From the NCBI RefSeq assembly GCF_013415115.1, contig NZ_JACCDD010000002.1:62001-126000 (forward strand): a stretch of DNA of 64,000 bases. Reading direction: 5' to 3'. Both the position numbers and the translations under genes were made by a program. Within the stretch, counting starts at the first letter, position 1. Every line of letters starts with the position of its first letter. Below, piece by piece: positions 54,749-63,452 of this stretch. Below the pieces are notes generated by a model. That model ran no database searches. It saw only the letters and a list, made by a program, of their open reading frames with translations, and was not told the origin of the DNA. The stretch is from Vreelandella zhaodongensis (GTDB taxonomy: Bacteria > Pseudomonadota > Gammaproteobacteria > Pseudomonadales > Halomonadaceae).

Positions 54749-57700
54749 TTAGTGAATCTGAATACGGTAGAGAACACAGTACACGGCAGGCAGGACAATT
54801 AGGGTGAGCAGTGTCGCCACCCCCAGGCCACCGATCAATGCGACCGCCATACTGGCGAAAAACGCATCGCTAATCAGTGGTATCAGCCCCAACATAGTAG
54901 TTAGCGCCGCCATGGCAACCGGCCGAACGCGGCTGACTGCTGCTTGCACCACCGCGTGATAGCGGTCTTTATGTAACGGTAGCTGCACATTGATTTCCTC
55001 TACCAGGACAATGGCATTCTTGATCACCATCCCAATCAAACTCAGCGTGCCAAGCAGCGCCATAAACGAGAATGGCATACCGGTTATTAACAACGCTGCC
55101 ACAACCCCAATGATGGTCAGCGGCACCAGGAACCAAACTGCCAAGGCTTGACGAAAGTTATTAAACAGCACCACCGTAATGATAAACATAACGGCCAACC
55201 CCAACGGCAACGAGGCAAAAAGCGCCCGTTGTGCATCGCCCGACGTCTCAAACTCGCCACCCCACTCCAGTCGATACCCAGGGGGTAACTCCAGTGCTTC
55301 AACCTGTGGTCGCACCTTGTCCAATACACTGGCCGCTGTTACGCCACTTAAAGGGTGCGGCTCACCATATACAGCCAGCATCCTTTCGCGGTTACGGCGC
55401 ATAATCAGCGGGTCGGCTACCTGGGTCGTCACATCACGCATTACTTGATCAGCGGTGATATAGCGCCCCTGTTCAGCACTCCACACGTTCAACGATCCTA
55501 TGTTATCGATATCGTTGCGCTGCGCTGGTATCGCCCGGGCTACAATGGGGATCAGATCGCTGCCATCGCGATAAACGCCCACCTGACTACCGCTAGTACT
55601 CAGCGCCAGCGTTGCCGCCAGGCTTTCTCGGGTAACGCCCAACCGCCGTGCTGCATCTTCAGCAAAGATTGGCACGATGGACTGCACTCGATTACGCCAG
55701 TTAGTGCGCACACTGGTTAGGTTGGGAGTATCATTAAACAGCGCCGCAACTTGATCACCTAACTCGCGTAATACCGCTGGGTCGCTGCCGTACAACCGCG
55801 CCTCAAGTTTGGCTTTGGGGGCAGGGCCAACCTCCAGCGGGGCTATTTTGTAGTCGATGTCACTATGGTCACGCGCTAGCATTGCTTCGACATCCGCCAT
55901 GCGCGCTTGCTGCGTGGCCTTATCGTCGGTTTCGATGATCAGTTGTGCATAGCTTGCAAAACGATCTTCCGGCGCGTAGGTGAGGGTAAAACGCTGGGCA
56001 CCGCCCCCCACAATGGTGGTCAGCTGCTGGATGCCTTCCATCCCCATGACACTTTCTTCCAGCGCCGTCACCCGACGCTCGGTTTCGAGAATATCAGTAC
56101 CCTCAGGAGTACGATAATCAACAAAGAAAATGGGGGTGTTCGAGGCTGGGAAAAAAGCGTTCTTCACATAGCCAAAGCCAAACACAGCCCCCGCCAGCAT
56201 GACGACAACAGTACCAAGCGTTATCCACTTCCACCGTATACCCTCGACAATTACTCGGCTGAACAGGCGATATACTCTCCCTTGGTACGGGTCTTCGTCA
56301 CCGCTGCTAGGTGCCACATTACGAAATAGCAACTTGAAGTAAAAGGGCGTGAGTGTGAGCGCAGCAAACCAGCTCAACAGCAGTGAATAAAGCAGCACGT
56401 AAAAAAGCGAGCCAATAAATTCACCCGTCATATCCTGCGATAAACCAATCGGTGCGAAGGCAGCCACCGCAATTAACGTTGCTGCCAACAGCGGCCAAGC
56501 ATTTTGCCGAACCACTTGTTGCGCTGACTCACGAATACTCTGGCCACGTTTTAGGCCAACCAGCATGCCTTCTGTCACCACAATGGCATTATCCACCAAC
56601 ATGCCTAGCGCAATAATCAGGGCACCTAGCGAAATTTTCTCTAGCTGCAGGCCGTGAATGCGCATAAACATGAACGTGCCAACAATGGTGACCAGCAGAA
56701 TAAAGCCCATCAGCAAGCCACTGCGCCAGCCCATAAACAGCATGAGCACCACAATGACAATAGCAACCGCCTGAATCAGGCTGACCAGAAACCCCGATAC
56801 CGACTCATCCACCACCTTGGGCTGGTCGTAAACAACGTTAAGCTCCATACCCAGCGGCGAACGCGACTCCAGCGCAGCCAAGCGCTGCTCTAGACGCGCC
56901 CCGACATCAACAACGTTCACGCCACTTTCAAACGAAATCCCAAGGGAAATAGCATGCCGCCCATTATCGCGATACAGCTGCTGGGGACGCTCTTCCAAGC
57001 CACGGGAAATTTCGGCGATATCGCTCAACCTCACCAACTCACCGCTGCCTTCACTGACGATTAACGCGCGCAAATCCTCGATATCCGCAGCACTGCCGGA
57101 GGGCGTAATCCGAAACCGCTGGCCACCTTGCTTTAAGTGCCCAGAGTCCACCACGGCATTTTGGGTATCCAGCAGCTGTTGTAATGAAGTGAGCGGGATA
57201 TTCAGCGCCCGCAGCCGTTCACGGTCCACTTCAATAAAAATGCGTTCGCCTCTTACCCCAGCCAACGATACTTTTTCAACACCGTCGACCAGCGCAAGTT
57301 CGCGTTTAAGAAATTCGGCATGATCTTTTAGGTCAGGCATTTCGTAGCCATCACCGGTGAGATTGATCATCAGGCCGAAGACATCACCAAAGTCATCGTT
57401 AACCCGCGACTCATGAGCACCTGGCGGCAAGGCTGGCTGAGCATCACCGACTTTACGGCGTAAAAAATCCCACAGCTGCTCAAGCTCATCGTTTTGAACT
57501 GTGCTTTTTAGCTCAACGGTAATCTGTGATAGACCATCAGAGCTCACCGAACTAATACGCTTAATCGACGGCATTTCCTGAATGGCTTCTTCCAGTGTCG
57601 AGGTGATCTCTTGCTCTACCTCTTCTGGTGTCGCTCCTGGATACTGGGTCGTGACCAGCGCATTACGAATGGTAAACTCAGGAAACTCAAGCTGCCCCAT

Positions 57701-57787
57701 GCCAGTGAAGGCTAGTGACCCACCGACCAGCAGCACCACCGTTAGCAGATAGCTCGCCGCGCGGTGGCGTAAGAAGTAATCAACCAT
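54749..57787 (-). CDS. RND efflux permease
   Basis: The 1012-residue transporter follows the RND layout: first span near the N-terminus, a large periplasmic loop, six spans, a second loop, five spans. LEFPEFTIRNALVTTQYPGA after span 1 and the interior LGMLVDNAIVVTEGM and GMVIKNAIVLVEEIN repeats (with the proton-relay Asp in DNAIV) are diagnostic. The substrate is unknown. Its start lies 1 nt after the adaptor stop. No outer-membrane factor gene is adjacent, so it probably uses a shared TolC-type channel. Confidence 0.93.
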   Translation of the reverse strand: MVDYFLRHRAASYLLTVVLLVGGSLAFTGMGQLEFPEFTIRNALVTTQYPGATPEEVEQEITSTLEEAIQEMPSIKRISSVSSDGLSQITVELKSTVQNDELEQLWDFLRRKVGDAQPALPPGAHESRVNDDFGDVFGLMINLTGDGYEMPDLKDHAEFLKRELALVDGVEKVSLAGVRGERIFIEVDRERLRALNIPLTSLQQLLDTQNAVVDSGHLKQGGQRFRITPSGSAADIEDLRALIVSEGSGELVRLSDIAEISRGLEERPQQLYRDNGRHAISLGISFESGVNVVDVGARLEQRLAALESRSPLGMELNVVYDQPKVVDESVSGFLVSLIQAVAIVIVVLMLFMGWRSGLLMGFILLVTIVGTFMFMRIHGLQLEKISLGALIIALGMLVDNAIVVTEGMLVGLKRGQSIRESAQQVVRQNAWPLLAATLIAVAAFAPIGLSQDMTGEFIGSLFYVLLYSLLLSWFAALTLTPFYFKLLFRNVAPSSGDEDPYQGRVYRLFSRVIVEGIRWKWITLGTVVVMLAGAVFGFGYVKNAFFPASNTPIFFVDYRTPEGTDILETERRVTALEESVMGMEGIQQLTTIVGGGAQRFTLTYAPEDRFASYAQLIIETDDKATQQARMADVEAMLARDHSDIDYKIAPLEVGPAPKAKLEARLYGSDPAVLRELGDQVAALFNDTPNLTSVRTNWRNRVQSIVPIFAEDAARRLGVTRESLAATLALSTSGSQVGVYRDGSDLIPIVARAIPAQRNDIDNIGSLNVWSAEQGRYITADQVMRDVTTQVADPLIMRRNRERMLAVYGEPHPLSGVTAASVLDKVRPQVEALELPPGYRLEWGGEFETSGDAQRALFASLPLGLAVMFIITVVLFNNFRQALAVWFLVPLTIIGVVAALLITGMPFSFMALLGTLSLIGMVIKNAIVLVEEINVQLPLHKDRYHAVVQAAVSRVRPVAMAALTTMLGLIPLISDAFFASMAVALIGGLGVATLLTLIVLPAVYCVLYRIQIH

Positions 57788-57788
57788 C

Positions 57789-58886
57789 TTAGAGCCCCTG
57801 TTCCTTTTCCCACGGTGTTACCCGCATATCGGCGTTGAGACGCGGTGCACCAGCAGCCACAATACGATCGCCTGCGTCCAGCAGGCCACTCACTTCTAGC
57901 CCATCCGAGGTCAAGCGCCCTACCTCGACCGGCACCGCTTCAACGCGGTCGGGCGCTTGGAAACGCCACACCACCGCTTGCTCAGGGTTTTCGCCAAGAT
58001 AGCTAATGGCGTTGGGGGGCAAATGCCAAACGGGGTTCTCTGACGCTGGCAGCAGTTGGCCCAAATCGAGCCGCACTGTCGCACTCATTCCATCCAGCAG
58101 GGTAATATCGTCCGGCTGCGCAAGTCGCAGGGTCACTTCGTAAGCGAGGCTTTGAGCCGTGGTTTGAGTGGTATAAGAGGCCAACCGTGCCAGGTAAGGT
58201 TTTTCGCTATTCCCAAAGCGCACTTCGAAGGCCATCGCCGTTTCAAAGGGAGTGGTCTCGTCCTGTCGAGGTATCTGCTGCACAATCTGCTCTGGCAGAT
58301 GAAACACGACATCTAACTCTCCTGGCTGCTGAATCACCGCCACCGTTTCTTGCACTTGCACAATCTGCCGGTTATCGACCGGCACTCGAGCAATCACGCC
58401 GTCATAAGGTGCGCGTAGCCGAGTGTTCTCTAGCTGCTCTTCAGCCTGCTCAAAGGTCGCCTGGGCCGCGCGCAACTCAGCATCCGACTCATCAAACTGC
58501 GCCTGACTGATCGCGCCACGCTCCAAGGTATAGCGCATTCGCTCCCGCGTTGCGCGCGCCAATTCCAGCCTCGAACGTACACTATCTAGCTCGCTGCGCG
58601 CGTTGCGGTCATCAATACGCGCAATTAATGCTCCTTTCTCCACCCGCTGGCCGGGACTCACATTGAGCTCTAATAATTCGCCTGCCGTGCGAAACGATAG
58701 ATTGCTGCGTGTGGTAGCTTCAACACGTGCTGGGAATTGGCGCTGTAGCGTTGCGCCAGCAGCCTCTAACGTCATCAGCTTCACTGGCCGAGGCGAGGTT
58801 TCACTCTTGCTCTCAGCATGAACAGCACCCGCCACTAGCAGCAGAACCAGCAACGCTGGCAACAATCGAATCACAGTCTTATGCAC
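57789..58886 (-). CDS. RND efflux periplasmic adaptor
   Basis: The 365-residue membrane-fusion protein has a signal peptide (ALLVLLLVAGAVHA), a lipoyl half-motif (AGELLELNVSPGQRVEKGALIARID), a long coiled coil rich in R/E/A, the second lipoyl half (LRAPYDGVIARV) and a beta-barrel region. No lipobox Cys is seen. The start is GTG with GGAG 6 nt upstream. It works with the permease that follows. Confidence 0.92.
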   Translation of the reverse strand: MHKTVIRLLPALLVLLLVAGAVHAESKSETSPRPVKLMTLEAAGATLQRQFPARVEATTRSNLSFRTAGELLELNVSPGQRVEKGALIARIDDRNARSELDSVRSRLELARATRERMRYTLERGAISQAQFDESDAELRAAQATFEQAEEQLENTRLRAPYDGVIARVPVDNRQIVQVQETVAVIQQPGELDVVFHLPEQIVQQIPRQDETTPFETAMAFEVRFGNSEKPYLARLASYTTQTTAQSLAYEVTLRLAQPDDITLLDGMSATVRLDLGQLLPASENPVWHLPPNAISYLGENPEQAVVWRFQAPDRVEAVPVEVGRLTSDGLEVSGLLDAGDRIVAAGAPRLNADMRVTPWEKEQGL

Positions 58887-58917
58887 AGCAGACTCCTCGG
58901 CGGTGTTTAAAAAACGT

Positions 58918-58967
58918 GTCAGTGAAAACTTTCACTGACATTCATGAATGTCAGTATACATGTATAC
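58918..58967. promoter_or_regulatory. three palindromic operators in the RND/tetR control region
   Basis: Three perfect palindromes lie end to end: a 10-bp pair GTCAGTGAAA/TTTCACTGAC (58918-58939), TGACATTCATGAATGTCA (58936-58953) and GTATACATGTATAC (58954-58967). This is the interval between the divergent RND adaptor and TetR genes, and the middle one resembles AcrR-type operators. They probably bind the TetR dimer and control both directions. Confidence 0.7.
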
Positions 58968-59037
58968 TAATGACCTACTGGGGACTTTGCCATCCAGTAA
59001 TGCCAAAATATGGTCACTTTTATTGCTAGGAGCTGCT

Positions 59038-59661
59038 ATGTCACGCCGCAAAGCCGAGGCTGAACGCACCCGGGATGCTATCCTCGATGCTGCAGAAACT
59101 CAGTTTCTCACCCAGGGCGTGTCGCGAACCACTCTGGCTCACATTGCCGCTGAGGCTGGCGTTACCCGTGGCGCAATTTACTGGCATTTCGAGGACAAAG
59201 CAGCGGTATTCCATGCCCTTCTAGAGCGTGTGCGCGTGCCACTTGATGAAATTGTCGATGATGCCATCCTCCGGCTAGGTAACACACCCACTCAGTGTTT
59301 GCATGCAATAGCCCAATGCGCATTGAGCGCTATCTGCCATAATCTGCCGTTACAGCGCGCAGCAACCATCGTGCTGCATCGCTGTGAAAAGCTGGAGGAT
59401 CACCACCCGCGTATCAGTGTGATTACTCAGCTTTCTGAGCATGCAAAAACAGAGGTAGAACAATTATTCGAACAGGTCCAGAAAAACGGTCATTTACGCC
59501 CTGGGCTCAGCCCTGCAAGCGCCCGCCGTCAGTTTCACGGTTTCTTGTTGGGTATATCTTTCAATTGGCTGCAAGATCCAGAACAGTTTGTTTTGGCAGA
59601 CGAGTACGAGAGCATGGTCGATACTCTAATGCGAGGATTGTTGGTGGAGAGTAGCGCTTAA
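59038..59661 (+). CDS. TetR/AcrR-family repressor of the RND pump
   Basis: This 207-residue regulator has an N-terminal helix-turn-helix (RTTLAHIAAEAGVTRGAIYW, HFEDKAAVFHALLE) very like AcrR/TtgR and a helical ligand domain. AGGAG lies 6 nt before ATG 59038; a longer frame from 58948 runs through the operator palindromes and is rejected. The divergent efflux genes are the likely target. Confidence 0.92.
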   Translation: MSRRKAEAERTRDAILDAAETQFLTQGVSRTTLAHIAAEAGVTRGAIYWHFEDKAAVFHALLERVRVPLDEIVDDAILRLGNTPTQCLHAIAQCALSAICHNLPLQRAATIVLHRCEKLEDHHPRISVITQLSEHAKTEVEQLFEQVQKNGHLRPGLSPASARRQFHGFLLGISFNWLQDPEQFVLADEYESMVDTLMRGLLVESSA

Positions 59662-59742
59662 GCACCTCACACTGAAGCTCACAAACGCGCTAGCTGGGTA
59701 CGCACAATCCGCGTAAAATGGTCGAGCTGATAGTCAGCAAAG

Positions 59743-59902
59743 TTCTCAGGGCGGGGTGAAAGTCCCCACCGGCGGTGATGGTGACTTAATGAACATTTGT
59801 CATCTAAGCCCGCGAGCGCTCAAGGTGATTTTTTATTTCTTGAGGTCAGCAGATTCGGTGAAAAACCGAAGCCGACGGTGATAGTCCGGATGAAAGAGAA
59901 CG
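59743..59902 (+). ncRNA. FMN riboswitch (RFN element)
   Basis: Classical RFN blocks are present in order: CTCAGGGCGGGGTGAAAGTC, CCCACCGGCGGTGAT, an intervening variable stem, AAGCCCGCGAGCGC, then GGTCAGCAGATTCGGTG, CCGAAGCCGACGGTGATAG and TCCGGATGAAAGAGAACG. It senses FMN and, with the terminator that follows, should repress the lumazine synthase gene when flavin is abundant. Confidence 0.97.
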
Positions 59903-59922
59903 GCACCTTAGACACGCAACTT

Positions 59923-59947
59923 AAAAAGTGGCTTCAGCCACCTTTTT
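59923..59947 (+). terminator. riboswitch expression-platform terminator
   Basis: A GTGGC-TTCA-GCCAC hairpin, extended by A/T pairs, is followed by five T residues. It lies 20 nt after the RFN element and 65 nt before the lumazine synthase start, which fits FMN-dependent attenuation. Confidence 0.85.
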
Positions 59948-60011
59948 GCGGTTGCCTGACGACAGGTTCCGCATGCCCTGATTCTGGTACAACTTATCCA
60001 AGAGAATGACC

Positions 60012-60509
60012 ATGAATCAGACATTTCCGCTAACGCTTTCAACCCACACCACGGCTCAGCGCATTGCCTTTATTCAAGGCCACTGGCATCAGGATATCGT
60101 TGAGAAAGCTTATGAAGCGTTTATCACTGAAGTAGAACGCTGCGGTCTTAACGCCGAGCAAGTGGACATCTTCACCGTATCAGGTGCTTACGAAATCCCA
60201 CTCCAGGCAAAGGTACTCGCCGAAAGTGGCCGCTATGGCGCCATTGTCGGGGCAGGCTTTGTGGTGGACGGCGGCATTTATCGCCACGACTTTGTCGCTC
60301 ATGCGGTGATTGATGGCTTAATGCGCGTGCAGTTAGATACGCAAGTACCGATTATCTCGGTCGTTTTAACACCACACCATTTCCATGAGCACAGCACTCA
60401 CCACGACTTCTACACCCAGCACTTTGTTACTAAAGGGAAAGAGGCCGCCCAAGCGTGTCTGAATACAATGGAAAACCTGCACCGAGCGCGCAAACTAAGC
60501 AACGCTTAA
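60012..60509 (+). CDS. ribH: 6,7-dimethyl-8-ribityllumazine synthase, RibH2 type
   Basis: The 165-residue enzyme condenses the ribityl-pyrimidine with dihydroxybutanone phosphate to make the riboflavin precursor. IQGHWHQDIVEKAYEAF, TVSGAYEIPLQAKVLA, GAGFVVDGGIYRHDFVAHAV and SVVLTPHHFHEH follow the type II (Brucella RibH2-like) pattern rather than the usual type I RibH. ATG 60012 is favoured because AAGAG lies 7 nt upstream; ATG 60006 is too close. It stands alone, without other rib genes, under an FMN riboswitch. Confidence 0.9.
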   Translation: MNQTFPLTLSTHTTAQRIAFIQGHWHQDIVEKAYEAFITEVERCGLNAEQVDIFTVSGAYEIPLQAKVLAESGRYGAIVGAGFVVDGGIYRHDFVAHAVIDGLMRVQLDTQVPIISVVLTPHHFHEHSTHHDFYTQHFVTKGKEAAQACLNTMENLHRARKLSNA

Positions 60510-60624
60510 GCCTATGTTGCAGCTGCAATTAAACCTATATTGCAATTAGGTCTCTGTCGTTTGAGCCTGGCTAAACGCCGGGCTCGGCACGCCTCGTCGA
60601 TATATTAGTGCTAATACTTCAGAA

Positions 60625-60650
60625 GATGACTGCTCATTAGTCATCCTTTC
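60625..60650 (+). terminator. weak hairpin after ribH
   Basis: GATGACT and AGTCATC flank a 7-nt loop and are followed by CTTTCC. It lies about 115 bp after the ribH stop and just beyond the end of the convergent GNAT gene. The T-tract is poor. Confidence 0.4.
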
Positions 60651-60652
60651 CG

Positions 60653-61102
60653 TTATTTGATATCCAGCAGATAACCATAAAACGCTGTGTTGCGCTGCCA
60701 GCCTAATGATTCATATAGCTGTTGGGCACGCTCGTTCTCTACCTGAGTCATGAGTATCAAGCGCGCGACACCATGCTCACGAGCCAGCTGGGTGGCGGCT
60801 TCCATCAACGCCCTCCCCGTCCCCTTATCGCGACACTCCGGCAACACAAAAAGATCATTTAGCGTCCAACGAGCATTCAAGCCCACCGTGGAAACCCCAG
60901 GATAAAGTTGCACGAAACCAGTGAGGTTACCGTCACTATTTTCGCTAACTAAAATACGAGAGTCCGCCTGCCCAAAGCGCTGACGCAAGAAATCACGTGC
61001 CGCACCGATATCACTCGGCTGATGATAGAACTGCCGATAGCCGTCGAGTAATCCACTAAGTGCCTCTAAGTCAGACAGTACCGCTGAACGAATATTAACC
61101 AT
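60653..61102 (-). CDS. GNAT-family N-acetyltransferase
   Basis: The 149-residue protein has the GNAT fold: IRSAVLSDLEALSGLLDGY at the start, the acetyl-CoA-binding LPECRDKGTGRALMEAA (motif A; Q/RxxGxG/A-like), and ARLILMTQVENERAQQLYESLGW. The acceptor is unknown. It is divergent from a MocR-type regulator, a common pairing that suggests regulation by that protein. Confidence 0.88.
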   Translation of the reverse strand: MVNIRSAVLSDLEALSGLLDGYRQFYHQPSDIGAARDFLRQRFGQADSRILVSENSDGNLTGFVQLYPGVSTVGLNARWTLNDLFVLPECRDKGTGRALMEAATQLAREHGVARLILMTQVENERAQQLYESLGWQRNTAFYGYLLDIK

Positions 61103-61194
61103 GGCAACTACTCCATTAAGATGGTGAACAAACTCAGCTTGCCGCTATAGTGGTCTATAACAAAGAGCCACTTATCGCTAAATTGAGGGAACCA

Positions 61195-62667
61195 GTGAAA
61201 CGACGTAACGCTGCTAGCGATTGGATTACGGAAGCACTAGCGATAAGGCTAACAGCGAATGAAGCAGCCACGCTGGTCCAACAGCTCTACCGCTCGCTTA
61301 AAGAATGGATTCAACATGGCGAACTGACGGCCGGTGATGCGCTTCCCTCTTCCCGCTATTTATCCCGCGCTTTAGGTATTAGTCGCAATACGGTGCTGGC
61401 CGCTATGGATCGGCTGCTGGCGGAAGGATTGCTGATCGCTCGCCAGGGAGCAGGTCTCTATGTAGCAAAACTACCCAAACGATTAAACAGAACCGAACGT
61501 CCCCCGCCTGCGCCTGTTCGCTATTCAAACCGAGGCAACACACTATTAACGCTAAGTGGAGCGCTAAGCCACGGCCATCGGGCGTTTGCACCTGGCGTCC
61601 CAGCACTCGACCTTTTTCCCCGCGAGCTATGGCAACGCCTTTTGCGTCGCCACTATTATCTCGCAAAGACATCATGGATGGATTATCAAGCCAGCGGCGG
61701 GCTGCCTGAGCTTAAAGCGGCTCTCTGTGACTATCTAAGGCTCTCTCGAGCGGTGCGCTGCCAGCCAGAACAGATTGTGATTACCCAAGGAGCACAGCAG
61801 GCATTTGAGCTGACTACCCAGCTACTCACCGATAACGGTGATTCGGTTTGGATGGAAGAACCTGGTTACCGCGGTGCACAGGCATGTTTCCTAGCTTCAG
61901 GCTTAACGACAACGCTCATACCCGTAGATAGAGAGGGACTAAACCCTGCACTAGCGCCTGCGAGCGCCCCCGCCCCCCGGCTAATCTATGTAACACCTTC
62001 TCACCAATATCCTAGTGGCGTTACCATGCCAATACCCCGCCGACTAGCATTGTTAGAGTATGCTTCTCATGCTGGCAGTTGGATCATCGAAGATGATTAC
62101 GACAGTGAGTTTCGTTACGACACGCCGCCTACTCCCTCTCTACAAGGCCTCGCCGAACAGGCATCGGTGATTTATGTGGGCACCTTCAGTAAAGTGCTCT
62201 ACCCCGGCTTACGCTTAGGCTATTTGGTATTGCCTGACATGCTTGCCGAAGATTTTATGCGCGCCCATGCGCGACTGCACCGCGAAGGCAACTATCCCAT
62301 ACAATCTGCACTTGCTGAACTTATTGCCAACGGCCACTTTACTCGTCATATCGCTCGCATGCGGGCCGCTTATCGCCAACGCCAAGCCTGCCTGCGTACT
62401 GCATTAGCGCCTGCGGTAGCCGCAGGGCTTCGGCTTTCTGACGGTCATGCAGGCATGCACCTACTGGCTGAGCTCGATAATTTCGAAAAAGAAGAGATAC
62501 TCGTGAGACGTGCTCATGAAGCGGGTATTACGCTTTCTCCTCTTTCCCGCTATTACCTTGGTGAGAATAAGCGCCCTGGTTTAGTTCTCGGCTATGCAGG
62601 TTCAACGGAGAGCGAACTAATAAAAGCAGGAGCGTGGCTTAGCCACACATGGTTAAGCTTATGCTAA
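61195..62667 (+). CDS. MocR/GabR-type regulator with aminotransferase domain
   Basis: The 490-residue regulator has a GntR-type winged helix (GDALPSSRYLSRALGISRNT; VLAAMDRLLAEGLL) and a fold-type I aminotransferase domain with the PLP lysine in GTFSKVLYPGLRLGYLVLP and IIEDDYDSEFRY. It uses PLP as ligand or co-ligand. The start is GTG 61195, with GAGGG 6 nt upstream; an earlier GTG at 61150 has no site. The likely target is the divergent acetyltransferase gene. Confidence 0.88.
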   Translation: MKRRNAASDWITEALAIRLTANEAATLVQQLYRSLKEWIQHGELTAGDALPSSRYLSRALGISRNTVLAAMDRLLAEGLLIARQGAGLYVAKLPKRLNRTERPPPAPVRYSNRGNTLLTLSGALSHGHRAFAPGVPALDLFPRELWQRLLRRHYYLAKTSWMDYQASGGLPELKAALCDYLRLSRAVRCQPEQIVITQGAQQAFELTTQLLTDNGDSVWMEEPGYRGAQACFLASGLTTTLIPVDREGLNPALAPASAPAPRLIYVTPSHQYPSGVTMPIPRRLALLEYASHAGSWIIEDDYDSEFRYDTPPTPSLQGLAEQASVIYVGTFSKVLYPGLRLGYLVLPDMLAEDFMRAHARLHREGNYPIQSALAELIANGHFTRHIARMRAAYRQRQACLRTALAPAVAAGLRLSDGHAGMHLLAELDNFEKEEILVRRAHEAGITLSPLSRYYLGENKRPGLVLGYAGSTESELIKAGAWLSHTWLSLC

Positions 62668-62691
62668 GGAATACACGTTAAGGAGCTCACA

Positions 62692-63291
62692 ATGCCCGAC
62701 TTTATAGCCCCTGATGGACACCCACGCTGCCAGTGGTGTGGCGGTGCCCCCGAATTTCTGCCCTATCATGATAACGAGTGGGGTTTTCCGGTAGCTGACG
62801 ACCAGCGGCTATTTGAGAAACTCTGTCTGGAAAGTTTTCAGTCAGGCTTGAGCTGGCGCACTATTCTCAACAAGCGCGAGAACTTCCGTATCGCCTTTCA
62901 TCACTTCGACTTCCATCAGATAGCCCGCTTTGGCGAAGAGGATGTGCAGCGCTTGCTGCAGGACGCAGGCATTATTCGCCATCGTGGCAAAATCGAGGCG
63001 GTGATTAATAATGCTCAGCGGGCACAGGAAATGGTCGACCAGGAAGGCACGCTAGCTGCGTTCTTTTGGCGCTATGAACCTACCGAATTAGCACCACCAC
63101 AATCCCAAACCACCTCGCCTGAATCCATCGCACTTGCTAAAGATTTGAAAAAGCGCGGCTGGAAATTCGTTGGACCTACCACTGCGTTTGCGTTTATGCA
63201 GGCCATGGGGCTACTCAATGATCACGCGCTAACGTGCATCACTCGAGAACGGGTGGAACAAGCGTGGCAGCAATTTCAGCGACCTGTGTAG
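62692..63291 (+). CDS. tag: DNA-3-methyladenine glycosylase I
   Basis: This 199-residue base-excision enzyme removes 3-methyladenine from alkylated DNA. RCQWCGGAPEFLPYHDNEWG supplies zinc-binding Cys and the Tag signature; LCLESFQSGLSWRTILNKRE and a C-terminal GLLNDHALTC with His/Cys zinc ligands complete it. It follows the MocR gene by 24 bp, with AAGGAG upstream, so the two may share a transcript. Confidence 0.94.
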   Translation: MPDFIAPDGHPRCQWCGGAPEFLPYHDNEWGFPVADDQRLFEKLCLESFQSGLSWRTILNKRENFRIAFHHFDFHQIARFGEEDVQRLLQDAGIIRHRGKIEAVINNAQRAQEMVDQEGTLAAFFWRYEPTELAPPQSQTTSPESIALAKDLKKRGWKFVGPTTAFAFMQAMGLLNDHALTCITRERVEQAWQQFQRPV

Positions 63292-63452
63292 CAACAGGGG
63301 CACAAGACACTATACTTTTAGCACGAACGCGCCATGTCCAGATGGCCGGTCTGCGTATTCGATGGGTGCCCACTTGTAGTAGGGTATGCTTTTTCACACA
63401 CTCATCTATACATCAAACAGCCAGGGGACAACACGTTCCCAATGGGGTTAAC

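Noticed and set aside
58948..59037. 30-residue N-terminal extension of the TetR protein
   Set aside because: It would translate the operator palindromes; the ATG at 59038 has AGGAG and gives the normal family start.
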